NCBI GenBank assembly: GCA_021818125.1
Contig: JAKAFG010000092.1
Span: 1-7,710, forward strand
Direction: 5' to 3'
Length of the DNA: 7,710 nt
Source of the DNA: Pseudomonadota bacterium
Lineage (GTDB): Bacteria > Pseudomonadota > Gammaproteobacteria > Acidithiobacillales > Acidithiobacillaceae
How positions within the stretch are numbered: position 1 is the first letter of the stretch; each line of letters begins with the position of its first letter. Made by a program: the position numbers and the translations under genes. Shown in pieces: positions 1 to 5,533 of the stretch. The notes under the pieces were generated by a model. It made no database searches, was not told the DNA's origin, and was given only the letters and a program-made list of their open reading frames with translations.

Positions 1-126
1 ATCCCACTCTATCTCTTGCAGATCACGCTGATGGAGATCGACGAGCGCTTCACGCAAGGCTTCCGCGTGACCAAGGCAGGTCGAATAGGCATGGGCTAGA
101 GCGAGTTGTTCTGGTGTCTGTTTCAC
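1..126 (-). CDS. Partial helical partner of the MNT nucleotidyltransferase (HEPN-like, putative toxin)
   Basis: Only the first 42 codons are visible; the gene runs off the left edge. It starts at a GTG whose first bases overlap the TGA of the nucleotidyltransferase gene (GTGA, 4-bp overlap), so the two are probably translationally coupled. The visible peptide begins VKQTPEQLALAHAYSTCLG and continues as charged, Ala/Leu-rich sequence with no Gly or Pro breaks, which fits an all-alpha protein. MNT nucleotidyltransferases are typically followed by a helical HEPN partner (HepT, or the HI0074-type substrate-binding protein), which in MntA/HepT pairs is an RNase toxin. I see neither the HepT start nor the HEPN R-x4-6-H motif, which would lie toward the missing C-terminus. 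The family call therefore rests on position and overlap and is an inference. Confidence 0.6.
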   Translation of the reverse strand, partial: MKQTPEQLALAHAYSTCLGHAEALREALVDLHQRDLQEIEWD

Positions 127-422
127 AGGGCAAGCCCGGTTTCGTGGGCGACGCACACAATCGGGCGCACATCACCTGGCTGTTCGATGACAATGTCGAT
201 CTTTCGCTCGCCGAGGCGGGCTTCGAGTAGGCCGAGCATGCGTATTTTGCTCTGCAATGCAGTGTCAGCCGACAGCGCCCGAGTCTGAACGAGGAGGTCG
301 ATGTCCCCGCCCCTCTTGCTGTCATCCACCCGCGAGCCGAAGAGCCAGACGCGGGCTTCCGGGCCGAAGCTTTCTGCGGCGCTCTGGCGGATTTGGGCGA
401 TTTGTTCGGGGCTGAGGCGCAT
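123..422 (-). CDS. MNT-type minimal nucleotidyltransferase (putative antitoxin)
   Basis: This 99-residue protein has the polymerase-beta-like signature of minimal nucleotidyltransferases: GSR at 29-31, then D40-x-D42 in the stretch GGDIDLLV, with a likely third metal-binding acid at D76 (KIDIVIE). In MntA/HepT systems such enzymes transfer AMP from ATP to a HEPN toxin and silence it; others only bind the partner. The ATG at 422 was chosen because the open frame upstream of it is low-complexity Pro/Arg sequence overlapping the preceding gene, and because MRLSPEQIAQIRQ is a typical family start. It lies five bases after the DUF433 stop and overlaps the next gene by four bases, so the three form one operon. 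All visible catalytic residues are present, so the enzyme appears intact. Confidence 0.85.
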   Translation of the reverse strand: MRLSPEQIAQIRQSAAESFGPEARVWLFGSRVDDSKRGGDIDLLVQTRALSADTALQSKIRMLGLLEARLGERKIDIVIEQPGDVRPIVCVAHETGLAL

Positions 423-427
423 GGCGT

Positions 428-595
428 TCAATCCACCCTCAGGCCGGAGAGGTCGAGGGTGATGGCGTTGCCGAGCGCCGAACTGGCCCGCGCATGGGCC
501 GGGGCTGGGCGGGGATGGGTGTAAACAAGTCCCCGAATGCAAGGCTGACCGCCGCGTTTACCTGGTTCAATGGTGATACGTTGGATGTCGTTCAC
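428..595 (-). pseudogene. Truncated DUF433 protein gene
   Basis: The GTG start at 595 is fixed by a strong Shine-Dalgarno, GGAGG, seven bases upstream. The first 23 residues carry the DUF433 hallmark (RITIEP, then GGQPCIRGL). DUF433 proteins are small, usually about 70-80 residues, helix-turn-helix-like, and often antitoxins of PIN-like toxins. Here the helical DNA-binding part that should follow is missing. After residue 23 the frame goes into a Pro/Ala/His-rich tail that ends LGNAITLDLSGLRVD at 55 residues. This looks like an internal deletion that joined the start of a DUF433 gene to the end of an unrelated one. The short product may still be translated and would sit first in the operon, five bases before the nucleotidyltransferase. 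Whether it keeps any function cannot be judged. Confidence 0.65.
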
Positions 596-602
596 AGCCC
601 TT

Positions 603-607
603 CCTCC
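603..607 (-). promoter_or_regulatory. Ribosome binding site of the DUF433 remnant
   Basis: GGAGG on the minus strand lies seven bases before the GTG at 595. It decides that start over the ATG at 688, which would add 31 residues unlike DUF433. Confidence 0.7.
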
Positions 608-675
608 ACACTTTATAAGCGCTTCCTCAGCGCGCTCCGACCACAAATGGCTATGCCCCACGCGACTAATTTCTA

Positions 676-723
676 AAGTATGGCTCATTCAAACGCACTT
701 GCCAAAGCACGGCACGGTTTTCC
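676..723. repeat. 48-bp exact direct repeat, copy 1 (copy 2 at 3338-3385)
   Basis: The 48 bases from 676 are identical and in the same orientation to 3338-3385. The identity stops abruptly on both sides. In minus-strand terms the unit runs from about 20 bases upstream of a -35 box to one base past a -10 box, so it is essentially a portable promoter. At 3338 it lies in front of galE; here it lies in front of the DUF433-MNT operon. Confidence 0.9.
677..705 (-). promoter_or_regulatory. Copied galE-type promoter reading toward the DUF433-MNT operon
   Basis: On the minus strand, TTGGCA (705-700) and CATACT (682-677) are separated by 17 bases, a reasonable sigma70 match. The predicted start is near 670, giving a leader of about 75 bases to the GTG at 595. 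The element lies within a 48-bp exact copy of the galE promoter region (see the repeat at 676-723), so the operon appears to use a duplicated galE promoter. It is predicted from sequence only. Confidence 0.5.
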
Positions 724-780
724 TACTTCGGGCCGGAATAAAGCCAACTCCAGGCATGCTCAATAAATCGCGGCCAGACC
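722..780. repeat. Mosaic of galE 3'-end and downstream sequence
   Basis: Bases 722-749 match 2229-2256 exactly (28 bp downstream of galE). Bases 744-759 match 2336-2351 exactly, and weaker similarity to the galE 3' coding end continues to about 780, including CGCGGCCAGA. The two patches share CCAACT at 744-749, so the join has six bases of microhomology. It corresponds to an 85-bp deletion relative to the galE locus. Read on the minus strand, this is a degraded galE tail ending just before the copied promoter. The remaining 781-848 up to the ATPase stop contains no gene or site that I recognise. Confidence 0.75.
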
Positions 781-848
781 ACATTGATCTCGGGTTGTCC
801 GGAACAGAAAATAGGGCGATTGGTGTACAACGTAAGGGATCTTGGGCG

Positions 849-2045
849 TCAGTCCTCATCATGTCTCGTTTGATCAGGTATGATTCGGCGCAAAAAACCG
901 TCGAAAAGCGGAACCGTAAAGTTCAGCCACCCATGGGCTGGGCTGTAAATCATGCCTTCCTTGATCATTTTTGCGCGGACTGGCCCCAAAGTCGAAGATT
1001 CCACTCCCATACATGTAGCGATATCCCGGAAACGATAAGGTCCGGCTCCCAGTTCGGCGATCGCTCGGAGAAAAGTTTTTTCACTGGGGGTCAGGCGATC
1101 AAACCGGACCCGAAAAAAGTTGGCGTCCAACCGATCAATGGCCATGGGGGTAGCGGTTTGTATATCCAACAAAGTGATGGACGGACCCTGCGCTTGATTC
1201 CAGCTGATATAGCCCCACTCCTGGACAAAATAAGGGTACCCTTCGGTAATCCGAAAGACCTCCTTTAAGGCGTCTTCCGTAAACTGCGCGCCAGCGGCCT
1301 GAGCCGGATCCTGCAGCGCCTTGAACGCATCGGTTTGAGACAAGGCTCCTACTTTGGGGTAAGCGAAAAGACGTTCAGCGTAGGATTTGGACTGTCCCGC
1401 CAACGCAGGAAGAATCGGCAGTCCGGCCCCAATCAATGCGAGAGGAAGTTGCTGTTGCTGTATCCGGTGCATGGCCATAATCAGAGCACTGAATTCCAGC
1501 TTGCTGAGGTACTGCACTTCGTCAACCAACAAGACGATGAGCGTGCCTTTTTCCGCCGCCGCTTCTGCCACAGCCTGGAAAAGACGGGGCAGATCCGCCT
1601 CCAGATCCCCGCTGTCGGCTGCCCCTACAAGTGGCTGGATATCCATAGAAAATTCAATATCCGATATTTTTACCCGAAGCGCTCCTACAAAGCTCCGCAG
1701 AACGGCCAACCCCCGTTTTACTTGGTGATTCAAGCCAGCCAAACGATTTAGGTCATACAGCAGTTCTCGCACTGGAGGAATTAGCAGGGCTGCCAAATTC
1801 TTCCCGGTATGCGCCTCAAGGCTGATCGTATGGTATCCGGTAGCGCGAGCCTTGCGCCCAATCTCGTTCAGCAGAACGGTCTTGCCTACCCCACGCAAGC
1901 CCGTCAGCATAAGACTTTGCTCAGCCCGCTGCTGCCGTACTCGAGCCATGAGAATATCGGCCCGTTCCAGGATTTCCGAGCGGCCCACGAGTTCTGGCGG
2001 AGGCGCCCCCGCTCCAGGAGAAAAAGGATTAGAAATGAAATTCAT
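849..2045 (-). CDS. ORC/Cdc6-like AAA ATPase with C-terminal winged helix
   Basis: This 398-residue cytoplasmic P-loop ATPase has Walker A GLRGVGKT at 49-56, Walker B LIVLLVDEVQYL around 169-180 (D175, E176), and a conserved-looking SYAERLFAYP stretch at 221-230 that may supply the arginine finger. The N-terminal NPFSPG...PPELVGR is typical of AAA_16/ORC-type ATPases. From about residue 312 (RFDRLTPSEKTFLRAIAE) to 385 there is a predicted winged helix, likely for DNA binding. Bacterial members are widespread on mobile and variable DNA, but their role is mostly unknown. Proposed roles range from replication-initiator-like ATPase to STAND-like regulator. The ATG at 2045 lies about nine bases after GGGGA and downstream of a good promoter. 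No partner gene is adjacent in the same operon, so it may act alone. It appears complete. Confidence 0.85.
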   Translation of the reverse strand: MNFISNPFSPGAGAPPPELVGRSEILERADILMARVRQQRAEQSLMLTGLRGVGKTVLLNEIGRKARATGYHTISLEAHTGKNLAALLIPPVRELLYDLNRLAGLNHQVKRGLAVLRSFVGALRVKISDIEFSMDIQPLVGAADSGDLEADLPRLFQAVAEAAAEKGTLIVLLVDEVQYLSKLEFSALIMAMHRIQQQQLPLALIGAGLPILPALAGQSKSYAERLFAYPKVGALSQTDAFKALQDPAQAAGAQFTEDALKEVFRITEGYPYFVQEWGYISWNQAQGPSITLLDIQTATPMAIDRLDANFFRVRFDRLTPSEKTFLRAIAELGAGPYRFRDIATCMGVESSTLGPVRAKMIKEGMIYSPAHGWLNFTVPLFDGFLRRIIPDQTRHDED

Positions 2046-2076
2046 AGGATAGTCCCCACAATCATGCCTCGGCTTG

Positions 2077-2085
2077 ATTATAGCA
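2077..2085 (-). promoter_or_regulatory. Extended -10 promoter of the AAA ATPase gene
   Basis: The minus strand reads TGCTATAAT: a perfect TATAAT with the TGn extension. No good -35 box lies 16-18 bases upstream, as expected for extended -10 promoters. The transcript would start near 2070, about 25 bases before the ATG. Confidence 0.65.
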
Positions 2086-2087
2086 AG

Positions 2088-2125
2088 ATCTACAGATATC
2101 TACTAGAATATAGCTAGTCGTAGAT
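2088..2125. promoter_or_regulatory. Three ATCTAC boxes upstream of the ATPase promoter (candidate operator)
   Basis: ATCTAC occurs at 2088-2093 and 2098-2103, ten bases apart and so on one helix face. It occurs inverted (GTAGAT) at 2120-2125, 22 bases from the second. A smaller inverted repeat, ACTAG/CTAGT, lies at 2102-2106 and 2114-2118. The cluster is AT-rich in GC-rich surroundings and covers the -35 region and upstream. It could bind a regulator, perhaps the ATPase itself through its winged helix; that is inference. Confidence 0.45.
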
Positions 2126-2308
2126 GGATATTGGTACCGATCCGGTGTACGAAGTCCAGGACATCGCGATAGCCCAGTTCATTTCTGCCACTTCCAGGTT
2201 CGCAGGGACAACGCGGCTGAGCCTGTAGCCTACTTCGGGCCGGAATAAAGCCAACTACCTCGGTCGCCAGTGCCGCTCGTTGCGTGTGCCGCTTGCGAGC
2301 GGTTCCCA
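2126..2308. other. Intergenic spacer between galE and the ATPase gene
   Basis: I see no convincing gene here. It contains the 28-bp repeat (2229-2256, also at 722-749) and the first CCAACT (2251-2256) of the pair that marks the 85-bp difference from the mosaic copy. I see no clear galE terminator: no strong stem followed by T's on the minus strand. Confidence 0.5.
2229..2256. repeat. 28-bp direct repeat downstream of galE (other copy at 722-749)
   Basis: The copy at 722-749 is exact and in the same orientation. It begins right after an in-frame TAG on the plus strand and ends with CCAACT, which recurs at 2336-2341 inside the last galE codons. Confidence 0.85.
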
Positions 2309-3295
2309 TCACCACGTCTTCCCTTTCTGCTGCTCCCAACTCCAGGCATGCGCAATCATCGCGGCCAGATCCGCAAAGCGTGGTTCCCAATTCAGGGTAT
2401 TGCGCGCCTTTTGGCTGTCGGCCACCAACACGGAGGGATCACCGGGGCGGCGGGGCTGAACGTCGGCGGGAATGCCCTGGCCGGTAACGCGCCGGGCGGT
2501 ATCAATGACTTCTTGCACCGAAAAGCCCTGACCGTTGCCCAAATTAAAGGCATTGCTTTCCCCGTCGGCCAGCAAATGCTCCAAAGCCAGCAGGTGCGCG
2601 CCGCACAGGTCCCAGACATGAATATAATCGCGCACACACGTGCCGTCTGCCGTTGGGTAATCGTCGCCGTAAATAGCTATCTGCGCCCGCCGACCGCTGG
2701 CCGCCTGCAACACGAGGGGGACTAAATGGCTCTCGGGATCGTGGCGCTCACCCAGTTCGCCTTCCGGGTCGGCTCCGGCGGCGTTGAAGTAACGCAGGCT
2801 GACGAAGCGCAGGCCGTAAGCACGGTCGTAATCCGCCAGCATTTCCTCCACCATGCGCTTGCTGCGCCCATAGGGATTGATGGGGCGCTGGGGATGCTGC
2901 TCGTCGATGGGGGTGTATTCCGGCTCCCCGAACAATGCCGCCGTGGATGAAAATATGAAGCGGCGCACGTTATGGCGGAGCATGGTTTCCAGTAGATTCT
3001 GGGTATTGGCGACGTTATTGCGATAGTAGCGGGCGGGTTCGCGCATGGACTCGCTTACCTGACTGAGCGCCGCAAAATGCATCACGGCGGCAATGGGCGT
3101 CTCCCCGAAAATCCGTTCCAGCAGCGCGGTATCCGCCAGATCGCCTTCAAGCAAACGGCCATAGCGGGCGGCTTCCCGAAAGCCCGTAGAAAGATTATCC
3201 AGGATGAGCACTTCATGCCCACTCTGGACGAGCATCTTGGCCATGTGCGAGCCGATGTAACCGGCGCCGCCGACGACGAGGATAGGGTGCTTCAT
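2309..3295 (-). CDS. galE: UDP-glucose 4-epimerase
   Basis: This 328-residue short-chain dehydrogenase-type enzyme interconverts UDP-glucose and UDP-galactose with bound NAD in the cytosol, feeding lipopolysaccharide and exopolysaccharide synthesis. The N-terminus has the NAD Rossmann motif GGAGYIG (9-15) and the acid D33 in LDN that grips the adenosine ribose. The catalytic set is present: SST at 116-118 and Y142-x3-K146 in NPYGRSK. RYFNAAGADPEGELGERH is the typical GalE substrate-loop region, and NLGNGQGFSV and the C-terminal RRPGDPS also fit. Length matches bacterial GalE (about 330-340), so it looks whole. The start codon has only a weak Shine-Dalgarno. The gene stands alone and divergent from pal, not among other sugar genes. 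Related epimerases acting on N-acetyl sugars are hard to exclude from sequence alone. Confidence 0.93.
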   Translation of the reverse strand: MKHPILVVGGAGYIGSHMAKMLVQSGHEVLILDNLSTGFREAARYGRLLEGDLADTALLERIFGETPIAAVMHFAALSQVSESMREPARYYRNNVANTQNLLETMLRHNVRRFIFSSTAALFGEPEYTPIDEQHPQRPINPYGRSKRMVEEMLADYDRAYGLRFVSLRYFNAAGADPEGELGERHDPESHLVPLVLQAASGRRAQIAIYGDDYPTADGTCVRDYIHVWDLCGAHLLALEHLLADGESNAFNLGNGQGFSVQEVIDTARRVTGQGIPADVQPRRPGDPSVLVADSQKARNTLNWEPRFADLAAMIAHAWSWEQQKGKTW

Positions 3296-3337
3296 GAGGG
3301 ATTATCCGATGCTTATGCGGCGTAGCGGAAGATTTTG

Positions 3338-3385
3338 AAGTATGGCTCATTCAAACGCACTTGCCAAAGCACGGCACGGTTTTCC
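3338..3385. repeat. 48-bp exact direct repeat, copy 2 (galE promoter region)
   Basis: This is the partner of 676-723. It lies in the 165-bp galE/pal divergent intergenic region and holds the predicted galE promoter. Confidence 0.9.
3339..3367 (-). promoter_or_regulatory. galE: Predicted galE promoter
   Basis: The minus strand has TTGGCA (3367-3362), a 17-base spacer and CATACT (3344-3339). The expected start near 3332 leaves a leader of about 37 bases. It is back to back with the pal promoter and does not overlap it. Confidence 0.55.
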
Positions 3386-3402
3386 GCTTCGTGCGTGCCG
3401 CA

Positions 3403-3432
3403 TTGCTATTGTCTCTGGCTACAGGCTACAAT
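3403..3432 (+). promoter_or_regulatory. pal: Predicted promoter of the pal-cpoB-queE-queC operon
   Basis: TTGCTA (3403-3408) and TACAAT (3427-3432) are 18 bases apart. The transcript would begin near 3439, about 20 bases before the pal ATG. GGGGG at 3448-3452 would be the ribosome binding site. Confidence 0.6.
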
Positions 3433-3460
3433 TCCCGAAATTTTTGCGGGGGTTGAAAAC

Positions 3461-4039
3461 ATGCGTTCTGATCTTCTGAAGGTGGTCGTTGCTGTAGCCG
3501 GAGCACTGACGCTGGCGGGCTGTGCGCACAACGTGGGGAGCGGGGCACCCACTACTGCCGGTGCGGTGGCTCCCGCCCACTCTGCGGCTACGGCCGGTTA
3601 TGCCGGCGAAGGCATCAACGGCCAGAATCTCAATGCCAACGGCCCCATCGGCGGGGGCAGCAGTGGCCTGACTGCCGCTGAGCTGGCCGCCTTGCCGCAG
3701 CATTTGCGGGTGCATTTCGGCTTTAATAGTGGATCTATGGATGCACAGGCCCAGCAGATTGCGACCCAGAATGCGCAGTTCATGGTGGCCCACCCCCATA
3801 TCCAGGTCCGCCTGGAGGGGAACACCGATGATCGCGGTACCCAGGAGTACAACCTGGCCCTCGGCGAGCAGCGCGCCGAGACCGTGAAACAGTTCCTGGA
3901 ATCCCAGGGCGTCAGCGCGGCGCGGGTCAGCACCGTCAGTTTTGGCAAGGACAATCCCTTGTGTACCACGAACGACTCTGCCTGCTGGGCAAAAAACCGT
4001 CGTGTGGACTTCGTTTACAGCGGTGGCTATAACGGCTGA
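3461..4039 (+). CDS. pal: Peptidoglycan-associated lipoprotein Pal
   Basis: Pal is the 192-residue outer-membrane lipoprotein of the Tol-Pal system, which ties the outer membrane to peptidoglycan and pulls it inward at division. The ATG at 3461 gives a short lipoprotein signal with lipobox LAGC; C21 would be lipidated. Residues 22-70 are a Gly/Ala/Asn-rich tether. From about 83 to 187 lies the OmpA_C-like domain: HFGFNSGSMD, then LEGNTDDRGTQEYNLALGEQRAETVK (119-143) with the Asp and Arg that hold meso-diaminopimelate, then SFGKDNPLC and WAKNRRVDFVY. Two cysteines (C168, C175) in the late loop could form a disulfide. It heads an operon with cpoB 20 bases downstream. Upstream there is no tolB; divergent galE is there instead. 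Confidence 0.96.
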   Translation: MRSDLLKVVVAVAGALTLAGCAHNVGSGAPTTAGAVAPAHSAATAGYAGEGINGQNLNANGPIGGGSSGLTAAELAALPQHLRVHFGFNSGSMDAQAQQIATQNAQFMVAHPHIQVRLEGNTDDRGTQEYNLALGEQRAETVKQFLESQGVSAARVSTVSFGKDNPLCTTNDSACWAKNRRVDFVYSGGYNG

Positions 4040-4059
4040 ACGCCAAGGAGAGTGCGCTG

Positions 4060-4887
4060 ATGAAACGCTGGCATCTTTTTCCCGTCCTTTCCTTACTCTG
4101 CCTGAGCCCTTTCGCTCAGGCAGAGTCAACCGGCGAGAAAGTGCTGCAGTTGCAACAGCAGATGGCGGTCATGCAGGGCGAACTGAGCAGCCTGGTGACG
4201 GTTCAGCAGGCCAACAAGGGGAGTCAGAGCGCACTGGCTGACCTGCTCGGGCGCACCCAGCGTCTGGAACAGGACGTCCGCGATCTGCGCGGCGAACTCG
4301 ACACCAAAACCCATGCCCTGCAAACCCAGCAGCAAGCTACTGCGGCCCAGGTACAGGCCCTGGCGGCGCAGCTTGCTGCGGCCGTGCCGAGTACGGCGGC
4401 AACCGCCAGCACCAGCAGCGCGGTCGGTAGCAGTGCCGCCGTCATCAGCCCGGCCGCCGCTGTCGCTACGGCAGCGAGTAATACGTCCGCGCCCTCGGTC
4501 CAGGGTTTGGGGCAGGCCGATTATCAGCGAGCTTTCGATCTGCTGCGGCAGGGCAAGTACGGATCCGCCGTCACCGGACTGCAGGGCTTTATTCAGAAAT
4601 ATCCGCAGAGCAGCCTGGTGCCTGACGCGTACTACTGGCTCGGACAGGCGCAGTATGTGCTGGGCCAGAATGATGCTGCCCTGAAGAGTCTCCACGCCGT
4701 GCAGGCGCGCTTCTCCCAAAGCAGTAAGGCGCCGGAAGCCCTGTTGCGCATGGCGGAAATCTATCAGGCCATCGGCCAGCCCGGCAAAGCCCGCGTTGTC
4801 CTCGACAAGATCATCAAGCAATATCCGAGCACGCCATCGGCCCAGAAGGCTGATGCGCAGTTACAGGCGTTGCCCGCCGGAAAGTGA
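4060..4887 (+). CDS. cpoB: Cell division coordinator CpoB (YbgF), periplasmic TPR protein
   Basis: This 275-residue periplasmic protein links Tol-Pal constriction with PBP1b septal peptidoglycan synthesis in enterobacteria. A signal peptide ends at AQA (19-21). Residues 26-108 are Gln/Leu-rich and predicted coiled coil, corresponding to the trimerising N-terminal domain. Residues 109-146 are an Ala/Ser/Thr-rich linker. The C-terminal part, 152-272, has three tetratricopeptide repeats: YQRAFDLLRQGKYGSAV, then DAYYWLGQAQYVLGQNDAA, then APEALLRMAEIYQAIGQ. An AAGGAG site nine bases before the ATG supports the start. Its TGA shares one base with the preferred queE ATG. A perfect 13-bp hairpin lies over codons 12-23. 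Confidence 0.93.
   Translation: MKRWHLFPVLSLLCLSPFAQAESTGEKVLQLQQQMAVMQGELSSLVTVQQANKGSQSALADLLGRTQRLEQDVRDLRGELDTKTHALQTQQQATAAQVQALAAQLAAAVPSTAATASTSSAVGSSAAVISPAAAVATAASNTSAPSVQGLGQADYQRAFDLLRQGKYGSAVTGLQGFIQKYPQSSLVPDAYYWLGQAQYVLGQNDAALKSLHAVQARFSQSSKAPEALLRMAEIYQAIGQPGKARVVLDKIIKQYPSTPSAQKADAQLQALPAGK
4095..4126 (+). other. Perfect 13-bp-stem hairpin inside the cpoB signal-peptide codons
   Basis: ACTCTGCCTGAGC (4095-4107) and its exact reverse complement (4114-4126) flank a six-base loop, CCTTTC. The stem begins 35 bases after the cpoB start. No T-run follows on either strand, so it is not a standard intrinsic terminator. Possible roles are mRNA processing, setting the pal to cpoB ratio, or slowing ribosomes at the signal peptide; none can be shown from sequence. 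Confidence 0.85.
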
Positions 4888-5531
4888 TGGAGGGGCGACT
4901 CCGCATCACGGAAATTTTCCACAGTCTGCAAGGGGAAACCCGCAGTGTCGGGCGTCCCGCGACGTTTGTGCGTCTCACGGGCTGCCCCTTGCGTTGCCAT
5001 TACTGCGATACGGCCTATGCGTTTCATGGCGGCGAATGGCGGCAGATCCCCGAAATTCTGGAACAGGTGCGCACGCGGGGAAACCGGCTGGTGGTGGTGA
5101 CGGGTGGCGAACCGCTGGCCCAAGCCGATGTGCTGCCGCTGATGACGCAGCTTTGCGATGCGGGCTATGAAGTCTTTCTGGAAACCAGCGGTGCCCTTTC
5201 GCTGGCGGGGGTAGATGCCCGGGTGGTGAAGGTGCTCGACCTCAAAAGCCCTGATTCCGGGGAGTGCGAACGCAATCTCTGGGAAAACCTGCCCTTACTC
5301 AACCCGCACGACCAGATTAAATTCGTGCTGTGCAGTCGTGCCGATTACGACTGGGCCAAAGAGGTGCTCGTGCGGGAAGCACTGGCGGAACGCTGTGAAA
5401 TACTTTTTTCTCCCAGCCATGATGCGCTCGCCTTGCGCGCGCTCGCCGAATGGATACTCGCCGACCATCTGCCGGTACGCTTGCAGATTCAGTTGCATAA
5501 ACTGATTTGGGGCGACCTGCCCGGACATTGA
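4887..5531 (+). CDS. queE: 7-carboxy-7-deazaguanine synthase (radical SAM)
   Basis: QueE converts 6-carboxytetrahydropterin to 7-carboxy-7-deazaguanine in the pathway to preQ0, queuosine and other deazaguanines. This 214-residue protein carries the iron-sulfur motif C33-x3-C37-x2-C40 (CPLRCHYCD), FHSLQGE near the N-terminus, the SAM-binding VTGGEP (71-76), LETSG (99-103) and LDLKSP (117-122). The ATG at 4887 overlaps the cpoB TGA (TGATG). A GTG three bases earlier (4884) is an equally coupled alternative adding one residue. GGAAAG just upstream can serve as ribosome binding site. Length is normal for the family. It is followed after two bases by queC, the next enzyme in the pathway. Confidence 0.95.
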   Translation: MEGRLRITEIFHSLQGETRSVGRPATFVRLTGCPLRCHYCDTAYAFHGGEWRQIPEILEQVRTRGNRLVVVTGGEPLAQADVLPLMTQLCDAGYEVFLETSGALSLAGVDARVVKVLDLKSPDSGECERNLWENLPLLNPHDQIKFVLCSRADYDWAKEVLVREALAERCEILFSPSHDALALRALAEWILADHLPVRLQIQLHKLIWGDLPGH

Positions 5532-5533
5532 CC

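Noticed and set aside
428..688. 86-residue form of the DUF433 frame starting at 688
   Set aside because: The added N-terminus is unlike DUF433, and the GTG at 595 has a strong, well-placed GGAGG.
570..1268. 232-residue plus-strand frame
   Set aside because: It covers the repeat mosaic and runs antisense to the ATPase C-terminus, with no family features.
849..2045. ATPase as part of a multi-gene defence system
   Set aside because: No nuclease, helicase or other effector lies beside it in the same direction; the nuclease gene is over 5 kb away beyond the core operon.
2124..2228. 34-residue plus-strand frame divergent from the ATPase gene
   Set aside because: There is no ribosome binding site, and it overlaps the third ATCTAC box; probably chance.
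2103..2309. 68-residue minus-strand frame whose ATG overlaps the galE stop (TGATG)
   Set aside because: The overlap is tempting, but the peptide matches no family I know, crosses the 28-bp repeat, and ends in the candidate operator; it is more likely chance.
4095..4126. Hairpin read as an intrinsic terminator
   Set aside because: No T-run follows on either strand, and it lies inside an intact gene.
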